64,000 bases of DNA from JBAXXL01 sp037127915 (GCA_037127915.1 JBAXXL010000009.1:43695-107694), one strand, 5' to 3'. Shown: positions 1-8,531, numbered from the stretch's first letter. The notes: generated by a model not told the origin, from the letters alone. Numbers and translations are program-made.

Positions 1-786
1 ATAATCTGGTTTAAAAGGTTCGTACCCTAGATTAGATTGTTCGGTAAATGAATAATCCCTTTTATAGCTCTCAGTTTGTATGGATTTCAAATAATCTAAT
101 AGCTTTCGGTCAAAACCTTTTATATTAATATAATTCAGGGCACCCGCAATTTGTAATGAAATATATCTCGGATCGTTATATAATTCACTTTTATCGAATT
201 TTAGTAAAATACTTAAATCGATTTCGCTACCGGCTGGCGTTTCTTTTACTTTTGGATACTTTATCCTCGGAGTTGTTTTAATTAAGTTTTTCCAAAAATT
301 GTAGTCTTCAACTAATCGTAATACTACACTAGAGGATTGGTGAGTGACAAGAGCTCCTAGATAATCATCCAAATATTTATATAACTCATATACAGTATCC
401 GATTTAAAAACTTTTGGAACGGAACAATAGTATTGAAATAACTTCCTATAAGATTTTTTATTATGAAAAATGTTAGCAATTTCTAATGTCAATTCAGGGA
501 TATTTTTAATATAATATTTATTATTTTCAGGATGTCTTTCAATAAAACCGCTTTTAAATTCAATATCAATAAGTTTATCCGCATACTTCTTGTCTAAATA
601 AACCAAGTCTATTGGATATACTGATTTCTTAAGGGCTTCCAATCCTTTATTTTCCCATATTTTGATCAAATCATCAGCATTGTAAACTTTCAGTTTAAAA
701 GGCTTCTGAATGTAGGGTTGGGCCGACAATTGCAGGGACAATCCAAAAAGGAATATTAAGAATACCCAAATTCTTATTATTTTCAT
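1..786 (-). CDS. Secreted protein of unknown function (C-terminus cut by window edge)
   Basis: An open reading frame of 262 codons runs on the minus strand from an ATG at 784-786 and is still open at base 1. It starts with a clear signal peptide (MKIIRIWVFLIFLFGL, small residues, then LSAQP), so the product is exported. The mature part is rich in Lys, Tyr and Leu, has no cysteine cluster or motif I recognise, and cannot be assigned to a family. The start codon lies one base after the stop of the TPR gene, so the two are probably co-transcribed. The signal peptide and frame are seen directly; the function is unknown. Confidence 0.75.
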   Translation of the reverse strand, partial: MKIIRIWVFLIFLFGLSLQLSAQPYIQKPFKLKVYNADDLIKIWENKGLEALKKSVYPIDLVYLDKKYADKLIDIEFKSGFIERHPENNKYYIKNIPELTLEIANIFHNKKSYRKLFQYYCSVPKVFKSDTVYELYKYLDDYLGALVTHQSSSVVLRLVEDYNFWKNLIKTTPRIKYPKVKETPAGSEIDLSILLKFDKSELYNDPRYISLQIAGALNYINIKGFDRKLLDYLKSIQTESYKRDYSFTEQSNLGYEPFKPDY

Positions 787-787
787 T

Positions 788-1801
788 TTACTGAACCATC
801 CAATTTTTCAATTTTTCTAATTTATCAGGATTTTCACTGAACCATTTAGTAACTACATCAGGATAAGTAGATATTGAAATGAAATAACTAAAAGCATCAG
901 CGTTTTCTGTTTTCAACAGATCTCTAAATTTCAATATATAAAAATCCCAAACCGATCCTTTTTCTGCTTTTCCGGTACGTTCAACAACATCAAATAACAT
1001 TCTATTAGTTTTAATAAATTCTTCCATTTCGTTTGTTGGTTCGTCTTTCTTGAGGAATTTTGATGCCGAAGAAAGTGCTAAAAACATCTCAACTGATAAG
1101 AAAGAATCGTCTGTTTTAGCGTAACCGGGTATAATTGCTTGTATGGTATTACCATCGGATTCCCTAGTGCCTGATCCTAAAAGTTGATTAATTGTTCTAT
1201 AGGCTAATTTTGATCTTGGTTTATCAGGTTCCAAAATTAAATAATAATAAAGAGGGAGTAATGCTTTCACTCGTTCGCCTATCTGGGTCTTGATAGAACC
1301 CAACAAAAAGTGACTGCTGGCATGATATGGGTTTGCAAGGATTGCATTGGTGGCGGCTTCTTCTGCTTCTTCGTAGTCTTCTTTATTAAAAAGTGTTAGT
1401 GCTAAGTTATAGTTAAGCATATTGCTTTTTGGAAATATTTTTAAGGCTTTTTTATAAGCCTTTATTGCTTTTCTCTGTTTGCCGAGCATATCATAAGAAC
1501 TTCCTAAAACTATATATGCCTCGTGCAAAAAGCCAGATTCAAGGTCAATGACTTTTTCGCTAAAGTCAACAGCTTCATCATATCTCTGTGCCGAATAACA
1601 AGAATATGACATCTCGTAGTTTGCTAAAGGTGAATTGTTATTTATCTCCAATGCGGCTTTATATTTCGCGATTGCCTCGTCGTACTTACCTTGGTCGTGC
1701 AATGCCGTACCCTCAGAAACCAACTCTTCTACTTTAGAATCTTGGGCATAAAGATTCAAAGTTAAAAATAATACTAAAGATAAAATAATAACAGTTTTCA
1801 T
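788..1801 (-). CDS. Exported tetratricopeptide-repeat (TPR) protein
   Basis: The product starts with a signal peptide (MKTVIILSLVLFLTLNLYAQ), then carries at least four TPR-like helical hairpins in its first 190 residues (patterns such as GKYDEAIAKYKAAL and NYEMSYSCYSAQRYDEA). TPR arrays are protein-binding scaffolds, and here it would act in the periplasm. The C-terminal 150 residues are not repetitive and are unassigned. The frame extends upstream to 1822, but the ATG at 1799-1801 gives a clean signal peptide and is preferred. It directly precedes the secreted protein at the left edge, which is a likely functional partner. Confidence 0.8.
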   Translation of the reverse strand: MKTVIILSLVLFLTLNLYAQDSKVEELVSEGTALHDQGKYDEAIAKYKAALEINNNSPLANYEMSYSCYSAQRYDEAVDFSEKVIDLESGFLHEAYIVLGSSYDMLGKQRKAIKAYKKALKIFPKSNMLNYNLALTLFNKEDYEEAEEAATNAILANPYHASSHFLLGSIKTQIGERVKALLPLYYYLILEPDKPRSKLAYRTINQLLGSGTRESDGNTIQAIIPGYAKTDDSFLSVEMFLALSSASKFLKKDEPTNEMEEFIKTNRMLFDVVERTGKAEKGSVWDFYILKFRDLLKTENADAFSYFISISTYPDVVTKWFSENPDKLEKLKNWMVQ

Positions 1802-1868
1802 TTTATTTAACATCGCCCACAACTCTCTATAATTTAAAACAAATTGCTTCTCAACTTATTAAATCATT

Positions 1869-2174
1869 CTATGATTTGTGATAAAATTCTATACCTACAC
1901 GGTCAATATGTTCAATTAAATTTGCATTGGTAATTTGATTAAAAATAGAAAAATCAAATAAATAAGGTAGAAGTAAATCATCAATCAGCACTCCAATTGA
2001 ATTAAGTACGCTCAAGTTTAAGTCTTTTCCAATCAGGGTTATGTCTATATCAGAACCTTTTTTATAGTTACCCTTGGCCCTGGAACCATAAAGGATGGCT
2101 TTTTCAATTTGAGGAAACTCTCTGAATACCGTTAGAATTTTTTCAATATCGCCATTACATAATCCATATTTCAT
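1869..2174 (-). CDS. mntA: MntA-type minimal nucleotidyltransferase antitoxin
   Basis: A protein of about 101 residues with the minimal nucleotidyltransferase signature GS-x10-DxD: Gly30-Ser31, then Asp42 and Asp44 (LYGSRAKGNYKKGSDIDI). In the HepT/MntA (type VII) toxin-antitoxin family this enzyme adds AMP units to a tyrosine of the HEPN toxin and so silences it. The frame is open upstream to 2213. The ATG at 2172-2174 is chosen because it overlaps the hepT stop in an ATGA junction, the usual arrangement for translational coupling. Gene order is toxin first, antitoxin second, as in the described systems. Confidence 0.88.
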   Translation of the reverse strand: MKYGLCNGDIEKILTVFREFPQIEKAILYGSRAKGNYKKGSDIDITLIGKDLNLSVLNSIGVLIDDLLLPYLFDFSIFNQITNANLIEHIDRVGIEFYHKS

Positions 2175-2584
2175 AATTCTTTCATCATTGTATTTTTGAA
2201 ATCTATAAAACATTTGTGATAATTCGATAATACTTTCTCGGTAATTTCATGAGCAACACCTTCGTTGTATGTATGACTCGATTTAATTCGACTTTCAATC
2301 ATATCCATCCATATATGACCTTCGGCTATAAGTCCTCTGTTAAAAGCCAAACGAATTGCATCCCGACTTCCTCTTATACCTTCTTCAGCTTGGTACTCAA
2401 AAAAGTCTTTCATTACATTCCAAGCTAATTCAAAAGTATATTCAAATGCCTGAATAAGACCTTGTTCCTCAAGATCGGACAATGGTCTATCTTTACTAAT
2501 TTCAACAGCACTACTTAAACTAGTTAAAGCTTTTTTATAATTATCAAAGCGTTGTATCCAGCGTATATCTTTTTCTTCCATCAT
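2171..2584 (-). CDS. hepT: HepT-type HEPN ribonuclease toxin
   Basis: About 137 all-helical residues resembling the HI0074 'nucleotidyltransferase substrate-binding' family. Residues 99-106 (RIKSSHTY) match the Rx4HxY motif exactly: Arg99 and His104 would be the HEPN RNase active site, and Tyr106 the residue that MntA adenylylates in characterised pairs. The gene opens with two consecutive ATG codons (2582-2584 and 2579-2581); the remnant copy at 2824-2865 aligns with the second. A TAATTTTG box on the minus strand at 2624-2617 could be the -7 promoter element. The stop overlaps the mntA start. Confidence 0.87.
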   Translation of the reverse strand: MMEEKDIRWIQRFDNYKKALTSLSSAVEISKDRPLSDLEEQGLIQAFEYTFELAWNVMKDFFEYQAEEGIRGSRDAIRLAFNRGLIAEGHIWMDMIESRIKSSHTYNEGVAHEITEKVLSNYHKCFIDFKNTMMKEL

Positions 2585-2700
2585 TTTTTATTCTTATAAT
2601 TTTTTTTTTTACTTCTCAAAATTACAAAATAATCTTCATTTTCAGTGCTTTAATTCATTCAAATCTTCATTCTTTTTTTATTTCATCTTTTTTGCAATTA

Positions 2701-2723
2701 GTTGTCCCTGTATATGGGACAAC
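2701..2723. repeat. Inverted repeat upstream of hepT/mntA
   Basis: A perfect 8-bp inverted repeat, GTTGTCCC and GGGACAAC, surrounds a 7-base centre. It lies between the hepT start and the methyltransferase stop, about 120 bp upstream of hepT. It could be an operator for the toxin-antitoxin operon or a leftover mobile-element end. No T-tract follows, so a terminator is unlikely. Confidence 0.5.
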
Positions 2724-2738
2724 CCAACCATTTTCAAC

Positions 2739-2758
2739 TGTACGATTTTTTTCGTACA
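2739..2758. repeat. Second inverted repeat upstream of hepT/mntA
   Basis: TGTACGA and TCGTACA form a perfect 7-bp stem around six T residues, 15 bp after the preceding inverted repeat. It may terminate the minus-strand methyltransferase transcript or be a protein-binding site; the sequence alone does not decide. Confidence 0.4.
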
Positions 2759-2823
2759 TTTCACTATTCTTTATCATTTAATTTATGATTAATTAAGCTA
2801 AAAAAGGTTTTCTGCTTTGAAAA

Positions 2824-2865
2824 ATTATTAAAGCGTTGTATCCAGTGTAAATCTTTTTTTTCCAT
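2824..2865 (-). pseudogene. Remnant of a second hepT (5' end only)
   Basis: These 42 bases match the first 42 bases of the intact hepT (2540-2581) at about 38 positions. They encode MEKKDLHWIQRFNN, against MEEKDIRWIQRFDN in the intact toxin, and then the similarity stops abruptly. The frame closes after about 33 codons with unrelated sequence. It reads as the broken 5' end of a duplicated or recombined hepT. No matching second mntA is present, and the rest of this 326-bp gap holds only the two inverted repeats listed. Confidence 0.7.
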
Positions 2866-2910
2866 CGTTATTATTCTTAAATAAGTAAACAAAAAGACTA
2901 GAATAATTAT

Positions 2911-4677
2911 TTAAAACAATTCAGTTTGTCTAAAATTAACGGGCGTCATTTCTTCAATAAAATCATTCCAAGTTAATAAATTTATATCTAATTCATATTT
3001 AGAATTTATTTTAGATAATTCCGTTTCTAAATATTTTTTTGGTAATATCTTGGCAACTTCCAGCAAATCTATTCGCATTAAAACATCTTTTGTAAATCTC
3101 CGTTTCGCATCGGCAAAAGTCACAGATTGCAAGAATTGCATAGCCATGTCTGAATTTAAAAGAATTAACGCAAATATAGCAAACTCTATTTTGTCAAATC
3201 CCAATAAATAGCACGTATCGTCTAACATAACTGGTTTGTTATCTTGAGGAAGTACCAACGTAAAATGAAAAGTCTTGTACAGCCCTGAAATAGCAACCTT
3301 ATAAGGCTTGAATGAATAGTCCCCAATGCCAAAAATGGAAAAAGTTGGTTTGTTTTTGTATATACTAGATTTTCGAGAATCAAAACTTTTTTTATGATCG
3401 TTCAAATATTGATAGGTTTTAGGATAACTTGATTTAATATATGCTGTTTCTTGCCCAACTTTCCTTTGGGTAACTATTGTAAATTTTCTCGAACGATTAA
3501 TTACTGTGTTTTTAAGATCTGAGCTTTTTAAAAAACCATATACTAAATCATCTTCTAAATTAACCTTTTCATTAATGCCGTTGGTATAATAACCATCGAC
3601 TTTATCTAATTCCATAATGGCAGAACAGTCATGCTTTAAACCCTGTCTCCATATAAACGGGCTTTCGCCATCAATTGATTTTACTAAGGCATAATTATCA
3701 ATATCTGAAACAAATTTGTCTCCAATCCATCCGAATTTCAAGTAATGCTCTCCTTTCAAATAAAAATCATACTCTTTGCAAATAAATTGCGGTTTAGAAT
3801 TCAATTGGCAAAAAAACAAAGATGCTTCTACTGAAACATTAAATTCTTTTTTACTATCAATGCGAATATTTTCAATTGAAGAGATTTTATGCTGGGCTAT
3901 TTTTTGGTCAAAAATTATATTCTTAATAACTGAATTCTTGACTATAAGCAACAAATGGCCTTTCATATTTTGAAAAGCATCAAGCATTTTTGCAGTTATT
4001 GATTCAGCAATATCAAAATTGCCTTTGCCTGTCATAGCATCTAAACCACTATGATTTTTAAAGTTCGTTTTTTTTGGAAGATTCAATGAACTTAGACTGC
4101 CCAATTTGGCATTCGTAACCCAAGGTGGATTACCTAACACCAAGATTTCATTATTTTGATTTTTCTTGGCAATATTTTTAAAATCGAAGTCAAAAACATT
4201 GCAATGTGATATAGTAATTTCAGGTTTATTTTCTCTATGATTTTCAATATAGAAATTAATAATATGGAATTTTGTTTCCCATATATAAGGTTTGTAAATT
4301 TCTATACCATAAACTTTTTTTAAATATTGGAAGTTGTTTAATGAAGCAATTATGAAATTTCCTTTACCACAAGTTGGTTCAATCAGTATTTCCGGTGTTA
4401 TGTTTTTCAGAACTAAATCTAATACGATTTTTTCTGCCAAATTTGTGTTGGTTTGGAAATCACCATATTGGGTGCGGTCAGGTACTTCGTGAATATTTTC
4501 TTCTAGAGAAAATATTTCCTTCATATTTTGAAATTCATTTGAATTATCAAAAAATGATGTTATTCCGGAGAAATCAAATATTATTTTATTTGCCATTTCT
4601 AAGGAAACAATATTCATCAAGACATCTTTTAAATAATTGTGTACTTTATTTGTAATATTTGCTTCTAAAATTTTCAT
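2911..4677 (-). CDS. N6-adenine-specific DNA methyltransferase (type II-like)
   Basis: The 588-residue protein carries the SAM-binding motif I at about residues 98-108 (LIEPTCGKGNF) and the catalytic motif IV NPPW at 183-186 (VLGNPPWVTN), which defines amino-methyltransferases that act on adenine. The long C-terminal half would be the target-recognition region. The N-terminal 90 residues show no nuclease motif, so this is not an obvious type IIG fusion, and no restriction endonuclease gene lies next to it in the window. It may be a solitary methyltransferase, or the partner may have been lost. It sits beside the HepT/MntA locus, a common defence-island arrangement. Confidence 0.85.
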   Translation of the reverse strand: MKILEANITNKVHNYLKDVLMNIVSLEMANKIIFDFSGITSFFDNSNEFQNMKEIFSLEENIHEVPDRTQYGDFQTNTNLAEKIVLDLVLKNITPEILIEPTCGKGNFIIASLNNFQYLKKVYGIEIYKPYIWETKFHIINFYIENHRENKPEITISHCNVFDFDFKNIAKKNQNNEILVLGNPPWVTNAKLGSLSSLNLPKKTNFKNHSGLDAMTGKGNFDIAESITAKMLDAFQNMKGHLLLIVKNSVIKNIIFDQKIAQHKISSIENIRIDSKKEFNVSVEASLFFCQLNSKPQFICKEYDFYLKGEHYLKFGWIGDKFVSDIDNYALVKSIDGESPFIWRQGLKHDCSAIMELDKVDGYYTNGINEKVNLEDDLVYGFLKSSDLKNTVINRSRKFTIVTQRKVGQETAYIKSSYPKTYQYLNDHKKSFDSRKSSIYKNKPTFSIFGIGDYSFKPYKVAISGLYKTFHFTLVLPQDNKPVMLDDTCYLLGFDKIEFAIFALILLNSDMAMQFLQSVTFADAKRRFTKDVLMRIDLLEVAKILPKKYLETELSKINSKYELDINLLTWNDFIEEMTPVNFRQTELF

Positions 4678-4805
4678 TATTTTTTTATCTATTTCTTTTC
4701 TGTTTTGACCACGAATTGTTTTGTACTAATTATATTAATTACATACAAAATTACAAAATAAATAAACAAAATTCCCCACCCATCCCAAAATAAAAAAAAT
4801 ATCAT

Positions 4806-4821
4806 TTCGTCGATTAGCTAA
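4806..4821. promoter_or_regulatory. Putative ArsR operator upstream of arsR (copy 1)
   Basis: The 16 bases TTCGTCGATTAGCTAA match 12 of 16 positions of the perfect palindrome TTCGTTAATTAACGAA found upstream of the other arsR gene (12201-12216). Both lie 24-25 bp before the start codon. That two arsR genes 7 kb apart share a palindromic motif at the same distance argues for an autoregulatory ArsR binding site. This is inference from sequence only. Confidence 0.6.
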
Positions 4822-4846
4822 ATGTATAATTGAAAAAGAAAATTAG

Positions 4847-5206
4847 ATGAGAGAAAAAATAGAATTGTTCAAGGTATTATCCGAACAAAATAGAGTTAGG
4901 ATACTGCTGATGCTTTTGAATAAATCGCTTTGTGTGTGCGAAATCACTTCGGTTTTGGGTCTTTCCGGCGCGACTGTGTCGAACCATTTGTCCTACCTCC
5001 GCGAAAATGGATTTATTACTGATGAAAAAGAAGGTAAATGGATAAATTATAGAATAGTAGAAAACTCCGATAATCCAATGATTAAGACAATTTTGGAATT
5101 ATTGCCTTTGTGGTTTTCCAATGAAGAAATCATACTCGAGGATTTGGAAAAAATCAAAAGTGTGGATAGATGTAACATTAAACCATTAATTGTAAATGAA
5201 ATATAA
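4847..5206 (+). CDS. arsR: ArsR-family metalloregulator (copy 1)
   Basis: A 119-residue winged-helix repressor. The helix-turn-helix region contains CVCEI with Cys29 and Cys31, matching the ELCVCDL As(III)/Sb(III)-binding box of ArsR; binding of arsenite releases the repressor from DNA. It is about 50% identical by eye to the second ArsR at 11814-12176, with the same Cys positions. It heads the plus-strand operon and its 3' end overlaps the next gene by 11 bases. The palindrome at 4806-4821 is its likely operator. Confidence 0.9.
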   Translation: MREKIELFKVLSEQNRVRILLMLLNKSLCVCEITSVLGLSGATVSNHLSYLRENGFITDEKEGKWINYRIVENSDNPMIKTILELLPLWFSNEEIILEDLEKIKSVDRCNIKPLIVNEI

Positions 5207-6110
5207 AACCGCTTTACTCGCTATTATGATATTTTGCCTTTCAGAGCAATTGTTTGCACAATGCGCTTGTATAGGCGGCGCACCGGTTGGCAGTTTGTCT
5301 ATGATAGGAGGTACAACGAATGTGGGTATTTTGCGAGTCGGCAATATTAGAGCATCTTCGTTTTATTCATACTCAAATGGTGAGGAATACTATAGTGGTA
5401 CCACGGCGATTGATACCGGTAGTGTGAAAAATTACCAATCTCAATATTTGGGATTTCTCATAGGTTATGGTGTAACAGACAAATTTACTATTGATTGGGA
5501 AATCGGTTCTTATGTAAACAAAACCCAGGATTTTGGCGAATATGCTTTGTCAGGTTCGGGTTTCTCGCATACTACGTTATACGGTAAGTATAATATTGTC
5601 GCAAGTAGAGCTAAGAAAATGGAATGGACTGTGGGTGTGGGAGCAAAAATTCCCCTGAATTTTGTAGAACAGAACCTACCGCAACATATACAATCTTCAA
5701 CCGGAGCATTCGGCGGAGTCTTGCTATCATATCTGCATAAAGGATTTGATGCTGAGGGATTACATCTCTTTCTTATAAACCGCGCAGATTGGAATGCCGA
5801 AAATAGTACAACATATCAGTACGGTACAAGCTTCACTAATTCCTTATTTATAACTAAAAGCATTGTTCCAAATTTAGTGGGTATGCTCGAACTGAGAAGC
5901 GACATTCGATTAAACGATCACAAGTATCAAAAAGTTCTTACTGATACAGGTTGGAATCTTTTCGTGCTTTCACCACAATTGAATTACTCTATTAGAAATT
6001 TTAATTTCTCGATTTTTTATGATATTCCGGTATATAAAAACTATAACGGTGCTCAATTAACTAATAAACAAACATTTGGAGCAAGTTTAACATGGCAGGC
6101 AAATTTATGA
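5196..6110 (+). CDS. Outer-membrane beta-barrel (porin/transporter-like) protein
   Basis: 304 residues with a signal peptide ending FAQ, followed by a short CAC motif and then alternating beta strands with aromatic girdle residues (for example FTIDWEIGSYV and FNFSIFYDIPVY). The pattern suggests an outer-membrane barrel of about 12 strands. The start overlaps arsR, so it is co-expressed with arsenic genes and could pass arsenicals or a thiol partner across the outer membrane. The specific substrate is not shown by the sequence, and I do not recognise a named family. Confidence 0.7.
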   Translation: MKYKTALLAIMIFCLSEQLFAQCACIGGAPVGSLSMIGGTTNVGILRVGNIRASSFYSYSNGEEYYSGTTAIDTGSVKNYQSQYLGFLIGYGVTDKFTIDWEIGSYVNKTQDFGEYALSGSGFSHTTLYGKYNIVASRAKKMEWTVGVGAKIPLNFVEQNLPQHIQSSTGAFGGVLLSYLHKGFDAEGLHLFLINRADWNAENSTTYQYGTSFTNSLFITKSIVPNLVGMLELRSDIRLNDHKYQKVLTDTGWNLFVLSPQLNYSIRNFNFSIFYDIPVYKNYNGAQLTNKQTFGASLTWQANL

Positions 6111-6496
6111 AAATTATTCAGCTTGTAGCAGTTATCCTAGTTTCGGTATTGCTGTTTTCTTGTAAAGAAACGCCGATAACTCCGGATGATAATAATAAAA
6201 TCGATTCCACTTTAAAAATGATATTTGTTGAGTTGGGGTCGGAAACTTGCGAACAATGCAAAAACATGCGTCCTGTAATGGATTCCATCCAAAAGAAATA
6301 CGGCAACCAAATTTTAGTCAAATTCATTGACGTTATTAAAAACAGCCAAGAAGCAGAAAAATACAAAATCGAAGTTATGCCTACTCAGGTTTTCCTTGAT
6401 ACAAATAACCATGAATTACATCGTCATAAAGGTTTTTATTCCGAAGATAGTATTCATATTTTCCTTCAATCCAAAGGCCTTAAGCTACTAAAATAA
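6107..6496 (+). CDS. Thioredoxin-fold lipoprotein (CEQC active site)
   Basis: Starts at the ATG at 6107, which overlaps the previous stop (ATGA), rather than the upstream in-frame ATG at 6092. A lipobox (LLFSC, Cys19) tethers it to the membrane on the periplasmic side. The thioredoxin fold shows the redox pair C48-x-x-C51 (ETCEQC) and the cis-proline loop MPTQVF. It is a paralog of the thioredoxin at 8532-8918: both have GFY and a LQSKGLK tail. It most likely shuttles electrons for arsenic or metal handling, possibly fed by the CcdA-like protein at the end of the operon. Confidence 0.85.
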   Translation: MKIIQLVAVILVSVLLFSCKETPITPDDNNKIDSTLKMIFVELGSETCEQCKNMRPVMDSIQKKYGNQILVKFIDVIKNSQEAEKYKIEVMPTQVFLDTNNHELHRHKGFYSEDSIHIFLQSKGLKLLK

Positions 6497-6511
6497 ACTG
6501 AGATATAATAG

Positions 6512-7561
6512 ATGAATGATAACAACATAAATAAAGAATCCATATTCAAAAGAAATAAAATCCTAATTCCGCTAATTCTCCTACCGGTCTGGGTATTGCT
6601 CTATATGTACCTGGAACTTATGGTAAATTACTTGGTATGGAATTTAATCGGGATGGACAAAACTTCTCATTTAACCGAAGCAATCCGCTTTTTCATATTC
6701 GAAGTGCCGAAAGTATTGATGCTTCTAACCTTAATCGTTTTCATAGTTGGAATCATCCGCTCATACTTTTCACCCGAAAAAACGCGTAAAGCTTTAGAAG
6801 GCAAACCGCTATTCGTCGGTAATGTTATGGCAAGCTCATTGGGTATCGTAACTCCTTTTTGCTCTTGCTCAGCCATTCCGCTTTTTTTGGGTTTTGTTGA
6901 ATCGGGTGTTCCACTTGGCGTTACGTTCTCATTCCTTATCGCGGCGCCAATGATTAATGAAGTTGCTCTTGTATTACTCCTCGGACTATTCGGTTGGCAA
7001 ACAGCATTGCTTTATGTCGGGACCGGACTCTTCATTGCGATTTTCGCAGGTTGGGTAATCGGCAGATTGAAATTGGAAAAATGGGTCGAGCCTTGGGTTT
7101 ATGAAATCAAAGCGGGCAATCTTGGATTAGACGGAGGTAAAGTAACATTCAATGATAGAATTGATGCCGGATTCACAGCAGTCCGCGAAATAGTTTCCAA
7201 AGTTTGGATATATGTGATGTTTGGTATCGCGGTTGGTGCCGGAGCACACGGTTATGTACCGGCAGATTTTATGGCTTCGTTTATGGGAAAGGACGCTTGG
7301 TATTCAGTTCCATTAGCAGTGTTAATCGGTATCCCGCTTTACTCAAACGCCGCGGGAATAATTCCAATTGTACAAGTATTGCTGGAAAAAGGTGCCGCTT
7401 TGGGTACCTCGCTTGCATTTATGATGGCCGTAATAGGATTGTCACTACCGGAAGTCATAATATTGAAAAAAGTTCTTACCTACCCATTAATCTTCACTTT
7501 CGTGGGAGTAGTAGGCGTGGGTATTATTATTGTCGGATTTTTATTTAATTTAGTATTTTAA
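6512..7561 (+). CDS. arsP: ArsP/SO_0444-type membrane permease (DUF318)
   Basis: 349 residues with about eight to ten hydrophobic segments. The family signature TPFCSCSAIP (residues 114-123, Cys117 and Cys119) is intact, as is the second-half counterpart around GIPLYSNAAGIIP. The family includes ArsP, which exports trivalent organoarsenicals, and relatives linked to Cu or Zn. Its place between arsR and thioredoxin-like genes favours arsenic. The CxC pair in the membrane would bind As(III), probably needing reduced thiols. A methylarsenite role would fit the arsM gene 3.4 kb away. Confidence 0.88.
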   Translation: MNDNNINKESIFKRNKILIPLILLPVWVLLYMYLELMVNYLVWNLIGMDKTSHLTEAIRFFIFEVPKVLMLLTLIVFIVGIIRSYFSPEKTRKALEGKPLFVGNVMASSLGIVTPFCSCSAIPLFLGFVESGVPLGVTFSFLIAAPMINEVALVLLLGLFGWQTALLYVGTGLFIAIFAGWVIGRLKLEKWVEPWVYEIKAGNLGLDGGKVTFNDRIDAGFTAVREIVSKVWIYVMFGIAVGAGAHGYVPADFMASFMGKDAWYSVPLAVLIGIPLYSNAAGIIPIVQVLLEKGAALGTSLAFMMAVIGLSLPEVIILKKVLTYPLIFTFVGVVGVGIIIVGFLFNLVF

Positions 7562-7585
7562 AAATTAATAATCGTAGATAAACTT

Positions 7586-8023
7586 ATGAAAAAACAAAAT
7601 ATATTTAGAATTTTCGCTATAGCGTTTCTGCTAATTGGCTCTATTATCACAGCCTCAGCAACCGAACCCATTAAAAAAGACAGCGTTCGAATTGACGTAA
7701 CATATTTTCACGCAACTATGCGATGCGCGGGTTGTTTGGCTATTGAAGAAATTACCGAAAGCACAATGAAAGATTCGTTTGCTAGGGAGTTGAAGGATAG
7801 TACGATAACTTACAGTTCGGTAGATTTTTTAGCTGAGGGAAATGAACACTTTCAAGATGACTATAAATTCGATGTCCAGACATTGATAATAAGCAAGAAG
7901 GTCAATGGAAAAGAAGTAAAATGGAAGAATTTAGAGAAAATCTGGGATTTGTATTCCAATCCGGGAAATTATACCAAATACGTAGAATCGGAAATAAGAA
8001 AATTACAAAACTCGAAGGATTAA
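7586..8023 (+). CDS. ArsF-like exported thioredoxin-fold protein (CAGC)
   Basis: 145 residues with a signal peptide and a single CxxC pair, Cys47 and Cys50 (ATMRCAGCLAI), followed by VDFL and LIISK segments that look like a divergent thioredoxin fold. It resembles a small family that databases label 'nitrophenyl compound nitroreductase subunit ArsF'; that name is from memory and the enzymatic label is doubtful here. The gene is in the same orientation as the permease, 24 bp downstream. A periplasmic redox or arsenical-binding role is likely. Confidence 0.7.
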   Translation: MKKQNIFRIFAIAFLLIGSIITASATEPIKKDSVRIDVTYFHATMRCAGCLAIEEITESTMKDSFARELKDSTITYSSVDFLAEGNEHFQDDYKFDVQTLIISKKVNGKEVKWKNLEKIWDLYSNPGNYTKYVESEIRKLQNSKD

Positions 8024-8072
8024 GCCGTTCGCAAGCAGGAGCTTGGGAATGTGAAGTAACAATGTTATTTTA

Positions 8073-8180
8073 GTCATTCCCGCGAAAGCGGTAATCCACT
8101 TAGTCCATAAAATACAATGGATTCCTGCTTTCGCAGGAATGACGCAAAGCAAATTAGATTCCTGCTTTCGCAGGAATGAC
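8073..8180. repeat. Three copies of a dispersed hairpin repeat (REP-like)
   Basis: Copy 1 (8073-8098) reads as GTCATTCCCGCGAAAGC plus a near-perfect return arm. Copies 2 (8118-8143) and 3 (8157-8180) are in the opposite orientation, with a perfect 8-bp stem ATTCCTGC / GCAGGAAT and loop TTTC. A fourth copy is at 63541-63565. Stem changes between copies are paired (C-G to T-A), so the hairpin itself is conserved. The block fills the 268-bp gap inside the redox operon, between the ArsF-like gene and the mini-thioredoxin, and an AT-rich stretch at 8251-8287 resembles 19791-19822. Confidence 0.8.
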
Positions 8181-8291
8181 AAAGACGGTAAATTAGTTCA
8201 ATCCTAGAGCATACAGAACAAATAGAATTGTGCTGATAAGTAAACAAATTGAAAATTAATCATTTATAATTAATAACTAAACATTAAGATT

Positions 8292-8531
8292 ATGCATATT
8301 AAAGTATTAGGTTCGGGCTGTGCGAAATGCCATTCTCTCGAAGATAAAGTTCGCCAAGTGGTAGAGAAAAATTCAATTGATGCGGTTATTACAAAAGTAA
8401 CCGATATCCAACAAATTATGAGCTTCGGTATTATGATGACACCGGGTTTGGTTATAAACGAAAAAGTTGTAAGCTCCGGTACTGTACCAAAAGATGATCA
8501 AATTTTAAAATGGCTTAAGGAAGCAGAATAA
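8292..8531 (+). CDS. TM0996/MTH895-type mini-thioredoxin
   Basis: A compact 79-residue cytoplasmic thioredoxin-fold protein. The redox pair is near the start, Cys10-Ala-Lys-Cys13 (GSGCAKC), and the cis-proline segment is MMTPGLVIN. This family ('redox-active disulfide protein 2') is repeatedly found beside ArsP-type permeases. It has no signal peptide, so it would work on the cytoplasmic face, for example reducing disulfides or delivering thiol-bound arsenicals. The stop is immediately followed by the ATG of the next gene. Confidence 0.88.
   Translation: MHIKVLGSGCAKCHSLEDKVRQVVEKNSIDAVITKVTDIQQIMSFGIMMTPGLVINEKVVSSGTVPKDDQILKWLKEAE

Noticed and set aside
2911..4677. Type IIG restriction-methylation fusion
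   Set aside because: No nuclease motif (PD-ExK or HNH) was seen in the first 95 residues or C-terminal region, so only methyltransferase activity is supported.
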